From the NCBI GenBank assembly GCA_029204225.1, contig CM055103.1:48828426-48892425 (forward strand): a DNA stretch of 64,000 nucleotides, written 5' to 3'. Positions 22,117 to 33,376 of this stretch are shown piece after piece (position 1 is the first letter of the stretch; each line of letters starts with the position of its first letter). The notes beneath the pieces are model-generated. The model was not told where the DNA came from. It saw only the letters and a list, made by a program, of their open reading frames with translations, and made no database searches. The translations under genes and the position numbers were made by a program. The DNA is from Diphasiastrum complanatum (lineage: Eukaryota; Streptophyta; Lycopodiopsida; Lycopodiales; Lycopodiaceae).

Positions 22117-23394
22117 ATGACATCTGCTGGAGCATACCTTCTAGAAGCTAGTGAGAGGTTGAATTCTACAAATTATGCTATTTGGAAGGTTAGAATGGAG
22201 TCACTCTTAGTGCTCCAAGACTTTTATGAGTTCTTGATTGAAGATGAAGATGAACCTTTAGGTGCACAAGAGTTAGCTAGATACAAGAAGAGATCTAGGC
22301 TTGCACTTCATTGTGTGAAGATGAATGTGAGCAATGATTTGTTGAGAGAAGTATCAGCATGTACTAGTGCTAAAGAGGCTTGGGAGTCTTTAAAATCAAT
22401 CTATGAGTCTAGCAACACTTCTAGAGTTCTTATGCTTAGAAATCAAATTTTGCAAAGCATGAGGAGAAGTGAGGAGAGTGCACAAGATTATGTACTCAGA
22501 ATCAAGTCTCTAAATAGGGAGTTGGCTTCCATTGGAGAGAAGATTCATGATGGAGAGCTTGTACAAATTGTCCTTAATGGTCTAGGAGATAACTTTGCAA
22601 ATTTGGTCCAAAGTTTTGCCATCCAAGACACTTTGCCAACTATAGAAAAACTTCACAGTGTATTAGTGGCTGAAGAGTGTAGGATGCTCCATGCAAAATC
22701 CAGGATGAGTTCCTTGTCGTTGCAGGATGGTGATGAGAAAGCCAATTTCTCATTCAAGGGAAAAAAGAAGACCAATGGAAAGAAGAAGCATCCAAAGGAG
22801 GCCAAAGAAGAGGATGATGCATCAAGCTCAAAGGACAAGTCAAAGCAAAAATGCTTCTTTTGTGGAAAGAAGGGGCATTATGCATCTGAATGCTACAAGA
22901 GGCTAAGAGCACAAGTGGAGGAGGACAAACAAGGAAACCTTGCAAAGGAGGAGGAGGAGGATGAAGTAGATGTATTCTTGATGGCATCTACATCCTCACC
23001 GACAAGCAATAGCAATTCAAGAGACAATTGGTGGATCGACAGTGGGGCTAGCTCCCACATGTCTTGTGAAAAGGACTTTTTCTCAACCTTACACTCATTC
23101 AATGATGCTAAAAAGTTTGTCTTTACTGCAAATGATGAAGAGTGTAGGATAGATGGTGTTGGCACCATATCTTTGTGTCTAGAATCCTCAAAATGCATGG
23201 ATCTAGAAAATGTCCTTTATGTACCATCAATCACCAAGAATATGCTTAGTGTTGGTCTACTCTTAGAAAGTGGTTTGGATGTCCACTTTAATCATGGTGT
23301 TTGCTTCATCTTGAAGAATGATGTTTGCATTGCAAAGGGATTTAACATGGAAGATTGTTTAAGTTGGAAGCTAGTGTTGCTTTTGAAAGAATGA
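22117..23394 (+). CDS. C10 gag-protease protein (intact)
   Basis: Structural protein of the virus-like particle plus aspartic protease, about 425 residues. I take the ATG at 22117 (MTSAGAYLLEASERL) as the start because homologues begin there; the frame is open a little further upstream but only from a TTG. Gag (residues about 1-230) has NYAIWKVRMESLLVL and LRNQILQSMR. The zinc knuckle CFFCGKKGHYASEC (about 253-266) has all four metal ligands. Protease has the active site WWIDSGASSHM (about 307-317). The frame then enters the pre-integrase segment (DLENVLYVPSITKNML) and stops after a one-base loss near 23350. Highly similar to C4 and C13 gag. Confidence 0.88.
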   Translation: MTSAGAYLLEASERLNSTNYAIWKVRMESLLVLQDFYEFLIEDEDEPLGAQELARYKKRSRLALHCVKMNVSNDLLREVSACTSAKEAWESLKSIYESSNTSRVLMLRNQILQSMRRSEESAQDYVLRIKSLNRELASIGEKIHDGELVQIVLNGLGDNFANLVQSFAIQDTLPTIEKLHSVLVAEECRMLHAKSRMSSLSLQDGDEKANFSFKGKKKTNGKKKHPKEAKEEDDASSSKDKSKQKCFFCGKKGHYASECYKRLRAQVEEDKQGNLAKEEEEDEVDVFLMASTSSPTSNSNSRDNWWIDSGASSHMSCEKDFFSTLHSFNDAKKFVFTANDEECRIDGVGTISLCLESSKCMDLENVLYVPSITKNMLSVGLLLESGLDVHFNHGVCFILKNDVCIAKGFNMEDCLSWKLVLLLKE

Positions 23395-24272
23395 GCTTGG
23401 CAAAGGAGGAGATCACTCAAGAGGAGATCTTGGCAAAGTGTGATTTTGCTTGCATTGAGGAGGAGCATCAAAAGGAAAAAGATCTTGAGGATCAGCCTCA
23501 AAGCATGAGAGTTCCAAGGGAGTCCTCAATGACAATGGCCGAGTCATCAAATTGCATGCAAATTGTCCATTCAAGTGTGCATCTTGCAAGGGTGGTGAGC
23601 ATTGGAGAGTCTACTATCTTTGAATACTTTTTGGAAAGTAGTAGTAGACATGAGGTGACTTGTTTCTTATCTTTAAGATCCATGGTGTTTATTACTTTGT
23701 ATGACAAGACAATGAAATGGGATGCTTTGAAATCTACATTTGTTGTTGATAAAGCAATTTCATTGGATAACTATTTTTGTAATAGTCTGAATAGAGTCAT
23801 AAAAGATGAAACATCATTTGCTTTGGAAATCTTTGTGTCCACATGCTTTGTGCATGATCATTCCAATGTAAGGACCAAAGATTATCCTATTTCAATGATA
23901 GGAATAATGGTAGTGTTTTGCTCTTCAAGTAGAGATTGTAGAATCTACTTGTTTTCAGCCAAAGAATTTGTCAATGGTGGAAATGTGATCTTTCAAGAGT
24001 GGAAGATTTGTAAACTTGAAGAAGCACCTTTGGATCAACACCTTATTCAATTCATTGATGTTTTGGAGTCAAGTCAAGTGGAGGAGCAAGCTCAAGACCC
24101 GAGGACTCCAAGAAGAATCTTGAGTATCAAGATGGAGCCATCAAGGTTCAATCATATGGATCAAGCAAGACAAGTTGTCTTTGGCAACATTATTTATGCA
24201 CTTAATATTTTAATTGATGTATCTTCAAGTGCACAAAATGCCTTGGAATCCATGGCTTGGCATGATGTTTAG
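23355..24272 (+). pseudogene. C10 integrase-like remnant, open but catalytically dead
   Basis: The frame that continues pol after the shift stays open for about 305 codons without an ATG of its own at the start. It opens LFKLEASVAFERM, as in related elements. A stretch near 23565-23690 (IVHSSVH...SIGEST...FLSLRSMVF) aligns without gaps to the integrase core of C17 (LIHSDVH...SIGGAT...LLSSKAMVF), about 16 of 44 residues equal. The first catalytic Asp is Ser. The segments with the second Asp and the Glu are absent. Later blocks (NYFCNSLNRV; CFVHDHSNVRTKD; RIYLFSAK) match the integrase tail, and PRTPRR...EPSRF matches the linker before RT. It ends at ALESMAWHDV. Confidence 0.75.
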
Positions 24273-24482
24273 TTTGGAAGTGTGCTACATGTATATAGAC
24301 ACATTTATGGAACATCTTGTAAGGGATCCTCTAAGAGGCGGTGAAAGATCCTTCATGGACATCATTCTCTATTGGAGTCTCAACAGTTCCTTCTTTGTAG
24401 CTGGATTTTTTAGACACTTCTAAAAGCTTTCATTGATCTATAAATAGAGTTGTAAATAGATCAAGCTAAATTTGAGGAGGAG
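24273..24482 (+). pseudogene. C10 relic of late RT and polypurine tract
   Basis: RGGERSFMDIILYWSLNSS near 24337-24400 corresponds to GDERSFMDITLYRSLIGSL late in the RT of relatives, so several hundred codons of RT before it and all of RNase H after it are deleted. The polypurine tract TTGAGGAGGAG ends at 24482, immediately before the 3' LTR. Confidence 0.7.
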
Positions 24483-25183
24483 TGTGAAGAATTGCCAAAA
24501 ATTGGCAAATCTAGCTTGATCAAAAACCATGTAGAATAGTGTAAATTGTGTACACAAGTGGGTCCCACACATGTGAGGCCATGATGCCACATGGGAAACC
24601 CATCCTAATGTAGGTTAGGTCAAGTCAAGAGAGTTGGTCATGTCTATTTGGTGGTCATCCCTACTTTATAGGACCTACACCTAAGTTTAAGGTGAAAATT
24701 TGACCAACTAGCTACCTACCAAGCATAACTCTAGGAAATAGACTAGGGTTTCATTTTAGGTCGAGGAGAGTGAGTTAACTTCCTTATTACATGCTGGAAA
24801 TCCACCTAACTTCAAGAAGGAAGTCGAATTTGCTATGTATTCCCTCTCTCCATAGTGAGAAGATAGAAAATTTTTGGAGCTCATTGGCAATCTCAAGCTA
24901 GTTCACTATGTACATTGAGTTTTTGTGATCCAAATGAAACCAAATCAATTTCTACTTGTTTCTCAGGTTGAAGGCCGTACTACAGCCTGTAGTACACACG
25001 TGTGGACTCGTATTTCAATGTTGATCAATGCTTTTGATTGTTAATGCTTGTTGTTTGTCAAACTGCCAATCTAGATCAACTTTTTTGTGTCTAGTTTTTT
25101 GATAGATTGTTAAGCAAGCATCCAATCACTCTTGTGGATCTTTTGTAGATCCATTTATGGTCCTAAAGTACAGTACTTTCACA
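24483..25183 (+). repeat. C10 3' LTR
   Basis: 701 bp, TGTGAAGAATTGCC to CAGTACTTTCACA. Differences from the 5' copy that I can see: four single substitutions and one extra A. It is followed by TTAGAA, the duplicated target from the C9 RT gene. Confidence 0.92.
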
Positions 25184-27869
25184 TTAGAAACATCAAGCTG
25201 GAACATACTCCATTTGTGAAAACATGCAAGAGAGATGAGTATTTGAATTGTTACCATCTTTGCAACTGGTGCAAAGGTGTCTTCATAGTAAAGACCTTTG
25301 ATTTGTGAGTAGCCTTCGGCACAAAGTCTTGTTTTATACTTATTGATAGATCCATCATGATTATACTTGATTCTGAATACCCACGTACATCCAATCACAT
25401 GCATGTTGTTTGGTGGCTCCACAAGCTCCCATGTGTTGTTTGACATCAAGGCTTCAAACTCTTGGGTCATTGCTTCAACTCACTCTTTGGATTGAAGTGC
25501 TTATTGAACATCCTTAGGCTCTTCATCTGATATAAAAAGTGCATGATAGGAAGTTTCACCTTCCACTTGACTTCCTTCAGCATCATATGTGAGCCTACTT
25601 GGCTCAGATCTTGCTCGTGTAGATCTTCTTGGTGTGGTAGCTTGAATTTGCTCCTCCTCAAGCCTCGGCCTCACCTCTTCTTGAACAACATCAAGTTTGA
25701 TGATTGATCTTGCATGATACTCCTTGACCTGTGCATCATCCAAGTTAAACTTTTGATCTTCATGGAAGATCACATCTCTACTAACAACATTCTTGTTAGT
25801 AGAGGGTAAATAAACTTTGTATGCCTTTTTGGTAGATGCATATCCTACAAAAATTCCTCTTACAGCACTAGGATCTTCCTTCTTCCTAGTTTCTAGAGGT
25901 ACATACACAAAGCATACACAGCCAAAAATCCTAAGATGATCTACCTTAGGCTTTTTCTTATACAACATCTCAAATGGTGTCTTTTCTCCTATTGCAAGAT
26001 TTGAAAGCCTATTACAAAGATAGTTTGCACATGCAACTGCCTCTCCCCAAAATTCTTTAGGCAGAGAAGCTTCCAGCCTAATGGCTTTTGCACATTCACA
26101 CAAAGTTCTATTTTTTCTCTCAGCAACTCCATTTTGCTGAGGAGTATATGAACAAGAAAACTCTCTTTGAATACCCTCTCTCTCACAAAAGTCTTTAAAC
26201 TTATTGGAAGTGTATTCTCCTCCACTATCACTTCTCAAAGCTTTCAACTTGAAAGGAAATTGCTTTTTTACATAATCTTTGAAAGTAAGAAAAACATCAT
26301 AAACCATGGCTTTTGAAGATAGCATATAGATCCAAGAATATCTTGTATAATCATCAACAAAATAGACAAAGCAGTTGGCTCCTCCTTTGCTCTTAGTTGA
26401 TGAGAAATGAACATCAGAGTGTATAAGTTAAAATGGTTGCTTTGTCTTGATACTTGATCTAGGAAAAGGCCTTCTGTGTGACTTTGCCAACACACAAGCT
26501 TCACAAGGTAGAAGCTCCTTTGACAGTGTCTTTGGTAGACCAACAACTTTTCCTTCTTTGACCATAGGTTGCATGGCTTTGAAATTGGGATGACCCAATC
26601 TCTTGTGCCACAGATCCTCCTGTAGAACCTTGGTCTCATAAGCGATATTTGAAATGTTAGCACTCTCCCTAGAATCTAGTTTGTACAGCTTACCAATTCT
26701 AGATCCTCTAGCAATAACTTCATTTTCTCTTGAGATTATACACTTGTCAACTTGAAACTTGACATCCAATCCACTATTAAACAAATGTCCTACACTAATG
26801 AGATTCTTGGTTAATCTAGGTACATATAGTACATCATGTAAGCAAAAAGATTTTGATGATGATGCATGCAATGGAATACTGCCTATTCCTTCAATTGTAC
26901 ACTCTACATCATTAGCAGTATAGATTGATCTTTTTGCACCTAGATATGGCATGAGATTAGTGAAAGAGTTCCTAGAACTAGACATATGAGAACTAGCCCC
27001 ACTATCTATCCATCAGACTTCTTCATTCTTAAAAGGAAAAGATGAAAAAGTAGACATCATTAATGAATCCTCTCTTTCACTCTCTACACCCTCACACTCA
27101 TCCTCATTAGTAAGGTTAGCTTGCTTAGAACTGGATGTTGCAGCTTGTGAGGACTGATCCTCACCACCTTCTTTGGCTTTGTCCTTCTTGAAATGTTGTT
27201 GTCCTTTGCCCTTGCCTCTTGAATTGTCTCTGATGAAGAGTGCTTTGTCATCTCCACCATCTTTCAATGAAAGTCTGTTGATCCTCAGCATCTTGTTCTC
27301 TTGTCTGCTTTCTTCAGCAATGAGAAAACCTTGCAGTGTTTCCAAGGATGGAAGATCCTCCTTGATAGCATAAGTCTATACAATATTGTCATACTCATCT
27401 CTAAGTCCATTTAGGACTACTTGAACAAGTTCAGTGTTCTTAAGAGCATCACTAATACCAGCTAACTCTTGATGAAGATCCTTAACTCTCATGACATATG
27501 ATGAAGCACTCTCATCTACTCTCTGATAACTTAGAAATATTTGGTTTCTAAGTGTAAGCAATCTAGAAGTATTTTTGATTTCATAGATTGTTTTTTGAGT
27601 ATCCCAAGCTTCCTTGCAGTGGTGCATGTGCTGATCTCTCTTAACACTTCATTAGTAACATTCATTTTTATACAATGAAGGGCAATTCTGGTTCTTTTGT
27701 GAAATGCTACAGCTTCATTAGGTGAAGCAGGTTCTTCTTTAGCTCCACTCACAATATCCATTACATCCTGTAGAATCAATAATGATTCCATTCTGATCTT
27801 CCACATTGCATAATTGGAAGATGTTAATCTCTCACTGTGCTCTAAGAAATGTGAACCAGATGAAGACAT
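25184..27869 (-). pseudogene. C9 gag-protease-integrase and RT N-terminal half
   Basis: ATG at 27869 (MSSSGSHFLEHSERL, NYAMWKIRMESLLIL). Gag is frameshifted near 27610 and lacks the zinc knuckle: TSSS is followed directly by KQANLTNEDE, where C17 has the CCHC box in between. Protease WIDSGASSHM follows an in-frame TGA (Trp codon lost). The integrase finger LWHKRLGHPN...CEACVLAKSHRR and the core LIHSDVH, LRSDSGGEY and NGVAERKNRTL (D, D and E all present) follow, with a TAA before LIHSDVH. RT N-terminus: EFEALMSNNTWELVEPP, FAPVAKMVTIQILIS, then QLDVSN at the C10 insertion point. Confidence 0.88.
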
Positions 27870-28639
27870 ATTCTTTATGAGAAATTCTAGTAATGATAAA
27901 AAAATGGATTTGAAAGAATGTTGCTTGCTATCTCAATCTAGGATCTAACACAGATGTTGATCCACCCTATGAAATCTAGCAACAGATGTGAGTTCTCAAC
28001 ACAGAAAATCAATCTATCTTGAAACTGCATCTTGCTTCAGTCACAAAAGAAGAAGCACATGCAAGCAAGAAGTCTCTCTCTCCCACGAGTTTCAAAGCAC
28101 TGATAAACTCTCTAGAAACTTACTTTCAACTCAAACACAGTAATATGTGTGAAATGAAAAGTCTAAGACCTTAGAGCACTCACTTCTATCCAATTCTACT
28201 TGATTGACAGTGAAAATTGATGAAAATGGTAAAAAAGACAGATGTGTGTTCACTTTGGCATATCCCATGAGTTGAGTACCCTCTCAAACTTTTTGATTGC
28301 CTAAAACTCTTCTAAAAACAAATCAAATTGTTCTAGAAACTCAAGCAACACATTCTACTCTTCAATACCTATCCAACAAGCTATAGAACATCAAATTTGG
28401 ATCATTCCTTGAGAAGTAGCACTCATTAATGAGGGCTAATTTCACACATGTGAGCTCTCTATCCATATAGAGCTCCGCTAGATCAGATTAGCCTTGATTT
28501 GATCCACTTATGGTCCTCAGATTGTTTGTTTCTCAGCGAGTTTGAATCCCTCTCCCAAATCCGAGTTCCTGCAAGCAAAAATCACTGATGATCTGATGTA
28601 TACACCCTCACCTCTTCAAAGCATTGGGCTCTGATACCA
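27870..28639 (-). other. C9 leader and PBS
   Basis: PBS TGGTATCAGAGC on the minus strand at 28628-28639, then about 760 bp of untranslated leader up to the gag ATG. No coding signal. Confidence 0.75.
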
Positions 28640-29367
28640 TGTGAAGTTTTTAGCACGTGTGAGCTTCACCACACACCTTATAGGATCTTACTGAGGTGTT
28701 GTGATTGCACAACATTGATCAAAGAACAGTATGCTTGAAAAATCTAAGGCAAGAGCACAATGGCATACATCTGATGAAAAAATCTAACTCTTCACTATGA
28801 GAAATGAATGTTAGAAAAAATTCTAAGTGTTTAGTATGGGAAAAAGAGGTTGCTCTTGGGTAGAGAGAGAAAATCAAGCATGAATAACTCAAGTAGAGAG
28901 AGAATGAGTCCAAAACACCAAAATCTCAGTATTCACAATATGGCAAAACATGCCCAGCTTTTCTTACACGAGAGAGGCTCGATTTCCTACAGTGGAGTTG
29001 CATGGAAAGTCCACTTAACTGAACTAATTCACCTACCAGAGATCCACATGTGTAACTGCATGCATGTATGTTGCATGTACTGCATGTCAACTCATGAAAC
29101 TGCCTAGACATGTGTAGGTCACTGAAACTACTTTGCATGTTGCATGCACTGATTACATGTGGCTTGCATGCATACAGTATGACTTTGCATGTCATCTAAA
29201 CTACTGCATGTCATCAAAATAGAACCTATCTAACTCAAATCTGAGCTACACTAGAAGGATATGTGCTCAAATCACACTTCTTTTATGTACAACATGAAAT
29301 CTAGTGGAGATCACCATGGACATGGCCCCAAACTTGAGATAGGAAGATAATATTTTAATAATATTCA
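28640..29367 (-). repeat. C9 5' LTR with a cluster of GCATG motifs
   Basis: Plus-strand start TGTGAAGTTTTTAGCACG next to the PBS; proposed outer edge at 29367 (AATAATATTCA), where recognisable C11 RNase H sequence begins. The outer edge is inferred, since no second LTR survives. 29050-29215 contains many GCATG/CATGC motifs, including CATGCATG twice. Confidence 0.65.
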
Positions 29368-30015
29368 CGGATCCCTCATACAATATGCCAAAATTTTGAG
29401 TTCCAATTATATACCTCAAAACTCATTTTCCTAGCTTCCAATGCTTCTCACTAGGACCTTGCATGAATTAACTCAATCTTCCAACCAATAGCTTAGATCT
29501 AGTCTAGTAATGGTTAGATAAATGAGTGGACCAACTAGCCTCCTATAGAGAGTTATGTCCTTGAAGGATCTTTCATTACCTCTTATAGTAGGCTTTACAT
29601 GAGACTCCATAGGTGTATCACAAGCTTTTGCATCTACCATATGGAATCTTTTTAGAATAGAATTAGCATACTTCTCTTGAAAAATGAAAGTAGATTGAGA
29701 AGATCTAATCACTTCTATTTCTAAAATGTAATGCAAGTTACCAAGATCATGCACCTCAAATTCCTTCCTAAGAGCATTCTTGATATCCTCCACATCTTGA
29801 TTGTCTCCACCACTCAAGATGATATCATCTAGCAAGATGGTAACATCATTTCCAACAAGCCTATAATAAAGTGAATGATCATACTAACTCATAACAAAGC
29901 CTTGAGAGAGTAAAAAAGTGCTAAGCTTAGCACACCAACTCCTTGGTGCTTGCTTAAGGGCATACACTCTTTTGTGCTTTGTAGAAGAAATGTAGCTCTC
30001 GGGTTGCTCCATGTT

Positions 30016-31468
30016 TGTCGCGGCATACCAATAGCAAAATGATTAATACTTGTAGTATAAATGGGTATCGTTCCTACTAGAGAGCAATAAAAAGGCTAAT
30101 ACTGTCATTATTAGTGCAAAACCAGAAATAACTAAGAATGAATGGAGTGGAGAGGAGAAGTGATTGCAAACGGGTCATCAATAGATGTTCAACAAGGGAC
30201 TGCCAGTACAACCTTTCAAAGAAAACAAAACACCCAGGAGAAAAATACTGAATACCTCATTATGATTTTCAGATTCAAATGGGAGTGAAGTCAAGAAAGC
30301 AAATACTTCGACAAAAGGGAAAGCCACACAATGTTTTCGTTATCTTGACAGTAGCTTATCATGAATCTAACTCCTATGATCTATGCAAATCACAAGATTG
30401 AAGGCTAGAGACACTTCACTAATTGATTCCAGTCCAAACACTGTGTATAGGCACAAACAATACATTGCCATAAACTTTCTATTACCAAAATGAATCACTA
30501 TGAAAAGCACATAAGGTATTCACAGTAAAAATAAGTTGTGTGTGATTTAGAACACTCAGATTTACATTATCTGTATTCACCATTTGTAGAGTACAAAGAT
30601 ATATTCATTATAGTCTAGACACTACAAAGTAGAGGGATTGCTACACCTCTATACAAGAATCTGAGAACACAAAGGTTCTGATCTTGTAGATTAATAACAA
30701 AAGAAGTAAATCTACATTAAAGCACCAACAGAGCTTCTGAGCCTCTTTTCTACATTGTGTCTGAATGAATTACAATGGCATAAGAATTGGCATAATATAG
30801 CCAGAGAGATTCGTGCTAGAGAGAAGAGGGCTCTACAACTGTTTCAAGAATGAGAGCAAATCAATATTTGACATTTGGAAATGACTGCCCATGAGCCAAT
30901 GGAATGCTGCCAACAAATAGCCGACAGTTGGAATGCAAGATCGCTGCCTTGTGCAAGGAAAACAGCCGTATGAAGGATGAATGAGGGTCGCTGGAGGTCG
31001 AATGGCTGTCTGAAAACCGCCTGCTGACCTGCATGAGAGGAAGAGAGCGCTGCCTTCGCTGGTCTTACTAGAAAACCCTACGATTGATGCCTGAGATGGT
31101 TGGAGGTGCATTTGTGGCTTGCTGCCTTCTAACTTACGTGGAGAAGAACCTCTCTTCGCTGCCCTGAGAAAATGCAAAGAGAGAGAGAAGAAGTGTGAAG
31201 GTTGCCCTTGAAGAAGTGTGAAGCTGCCTTTAAGAAGTGCGACAGCTGTCCTTAAAAAATGTGAAGGTGTCGGAAGGTAGAAAATCCCAAAAAATGTAAA
31301 GGTGGTAGGCTCTGGCTATGTGGAGGTGCTCATAGGTAGGCATTAAAGAATTAACGAGGCTCCGAAAATTCCGAATAGTGTGAAATGTGCGACAATGGCC
31401 CTTCAGATCAAGATTTAGCAATAAAAAAGCTGAAATCATTAACAAATTGTTGAAATCAGGTCACCACA
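30016..31468 (-). repeat. N1 3' LTR
   Basis: 1453 bp, plus-strand start TGTCGCGGCATACC, end GGTCACCACA. It includes about 320 bp (roughly 30875-31195) that is missing from the other LTR. Confidence 0.87.
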
Positions 31469-32244
31469 TGATTCTCTCCTCAAGTGTGCAGTGGCTCGCA
31501 AACATTGAGAATAGAAATCAGTGTTGAAGCTTTGAAGAGAATCTGACTTGCCACAGTTTGCAGCCTTTGACAAGCCAAAGCATTGATTGTACACATTTTA
31601 ACAAATAAAACTTCAGCATATATTACTTCCAAAAGTCAATACCTTTCGACATGGTTATGAGAAGATGTGAAATGGAAAATTAGATATAAAAGCTTGGCTC
31701 TGCATCATAAAAATTATGTGATTTTGGACAGCTGCACCAACAAGTCGTTAACTATGAACAGAACATAGAAAGATCAGCATTTGTCAGCAACAGTCTTTAG
31801 ACAACATCGGCACATCTTGGACAGCACCAAAGCCTTAAAACAGGCTTTTATTTTAGCTTGAAGATCCTGTAAAAAAAATTGAAGCTAAGCAAAACAGAGA
31901 AAGAAAAATAAAAACCCGATTTGAAAAAGCATAGATATAGGTTTGCTTACGGAAAACCAGAATCTTATTGACATGACGAAGAATCTTCAGATTGTAACAT
32001 TACAAAAACTTGACACATTTTACAAACTGCAAACAATTTTAGGAACTAATCGAAAATAGAAAACCAAAAGTAAAATGACAAGTCAGGGTGGTAGAAACTC
32101 AGATTTAACTCTTCCTTTTCTGAAATTCTTGATGAACCGGAACAGTAACCTGTGAATCTGAAAAATAGAAACAAAAATCAGAATAATGACAATAAAGCTA
32201 ATGTTTTGGCATTGCTCCCCGACAACGACGCCAAAATTGGTATA
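31469..32244 (-). other. N1 internal region and PBS
   Basis: 776 bp without coding potential between polypurine tract and PBS (32215-32233). A 108-codon minus-strand ORF here (32083-32409) reads across the PBS and into the LTR and has no domain, so I do not call it a gene. Confidence 0.8.
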
Positions 32245-33376
32245 TGTCGCGGCATACCAACAGCAAAATGATTGATATTTGTAGTATAAATGGGTATCGT
32301 TCCTACTAGAGAGCAATAAAAAGGCTAATACTGTCATTAATAGGGCAAAACCAGAAATAACTAAGAACAAATGGAGGGAGAGGAGAAGTGATTGCAAACT
32401 GGTCAACAACAGATGTTCAACAAGGGGCTGCCACTACAACCTTTCAAAGAAAACAAAACACCCAGGAGAAAAATACTGAATACTTCATTATGGTTTTCAG
32501 ATTCAAATGGGAGTGAACTCAACAAAGCAAATACTTCGGCAAAAGGGAAAGCCACACAGTGTTTCCGTTATCTTGACAGTAGCTTATCATGAATCTAACT
32601 CCTATGATCTGCACAAATCACAAGATTGAAGTCTAGAGACACTTCACTAATCGATTCCAGTCCAAACACTGTGTATAGGCACAAACAATACATTGCCATA
32701 AACTTTCTATTACCAAAATGAATCACCATGAAAAGCACAAAGGTATTCACAGTAGAAACAAGTTGTGTGTGATTTAGAACACTCAGATTTACATTATCTG
32801 TATTCACCATTTGTAGAGTACAAAGATATATTCATTATAGTCTAGACACTGCAAAGTAGAGGGATTGCTATACCTCTATACAAGAATCTGAGAACACAAA
32901 GGTTCTAATCTTGTAGATGAATAACAAAAGCAATAAATCTACATTAAAGCACCAACAGAGCTTCTGAGCCTCTGTTCTACATTGTGTCTGAATGAATTAC
33001 AATGGCATAAGAATTGGCATAATATAGCCAAAGAGATCCGTGCTAGAGAGAAGAGGGCTCTGCAACTGCTTCAAGATGAGAGAAAATCAGTATTTGACAT
33101 TTGCGAAGGTTGCCCTTGAAGAAGTGCAAAGCTGTCTTTAAGAAGTGCAACAACTATCCCTAAGAAATGTGACGGTGTCGGAAGGTAGAAAATCCCAAAA
33201 AATACACAGGTGGGAGGCTCTGGCTGCGTGGAGGTGCTCCGAGGTAGGCACTAAAGAATGAACGAGGCTCCGAAAATCCCGAATAGTGCAAAATGTGCGA
33301 CAATGGCCCTTCAGATCAAGATTTAGCAATAAAAAAGTCAAAATCATTAACAAATTGTTGAAACCAGGTCACCACA
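32245..33376 (-). repeat. N1 5' LTR
   Basis: 1132 bp, same ends as the other copy. Lacks a block of about 320 bp present in 30016-31468, between TTGACATTTG and GAAGGTTGCCC. Confidence 0.87.

Larger units (their letters stand above)
20612..25183 (+). mobile_element. C10: recently inserted non-autonomous copia (gag-protease only)
   Basis: Complete insertion: 5' LTR 20612-21311, PBS 21312-21323, leader, intact gag-protease ORF, a short degenerate integrase-like frame, a remnant of late RT, polypurine tract TTGAGGAGGAG, 3' LTR 24483-25183. TSD TTAGAA is present at 20606-20611 and 25184-25189 (6 nt shared; one base may be coincidental). The LTRs differ by about four substitutions and one indel over 700 bp. 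RT and RNase H are missing, so it must have been copied by enzymes supplied by another element. Confidence 0.9.
20052..29367 (-). mobile_element. C9: copia element, minus strand, split by C10
   Basis: Minus-strand order: LTR 29367-28640, PBS 28639-28628, leader, gag at 27869, protease, integrase, first half of RT to 25184, then C10 inserted (20612-25183), then the rest of RT from 20606 to about 20090, where it is truncated. RNase H and the 3' LTR are missing. The two RT halves join exactly at QLDVSN/AFLNG once C10 and one TSD copy are removed. Its outer LTR edge abuts C11. Confidence 0.88.
30016..33376 (-). mobile_element. N1: non-coding LTR element with tRNA-Asp-type PBS
   Basis: Complete insertion with TSD ATGTT (30011-30015 and 33377-33381) in the C11 RT. 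LTRs are 30016-31468 (1453 bp) and 32245-33376 (1132 bp), internal region 776 bp. The minus-strand PBS TGGCGTCGTTGTCGGGGAG (32215-32233), 11 bases from the LTR, resembles the tRNA-Asp PBS typical of Tat/Athila-type Ty3/gypsy elements, with changes at CpG-like positions. A purine tract (GAGGAGAGAATCA) precedes the 3' LTR on the minus strand. No gag or pol. The LTRs differ by about 6 percent in the first 215 bp plus one large deletion. Confidence 0.87.

Noticed and set aside
23355-24272. C10 second frame as a captured host gene
   Set aside because: Colinear blocks match copia integrase and the integrase-RT linker, so a transposon origin is more likely.
29050-29215. CRISPR-like or satellite array (repeated GCATG)
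   Set aside because: Units are short and irregularly spaced with no spacers; better read as clustered motifs in an LTR.
32083-32409. 108-codon minus-strand ORF in N1
   Set aside because: It reads through the PBS and into the LTR, has no domain and low-complexity hydrophobic content; chance ORF.
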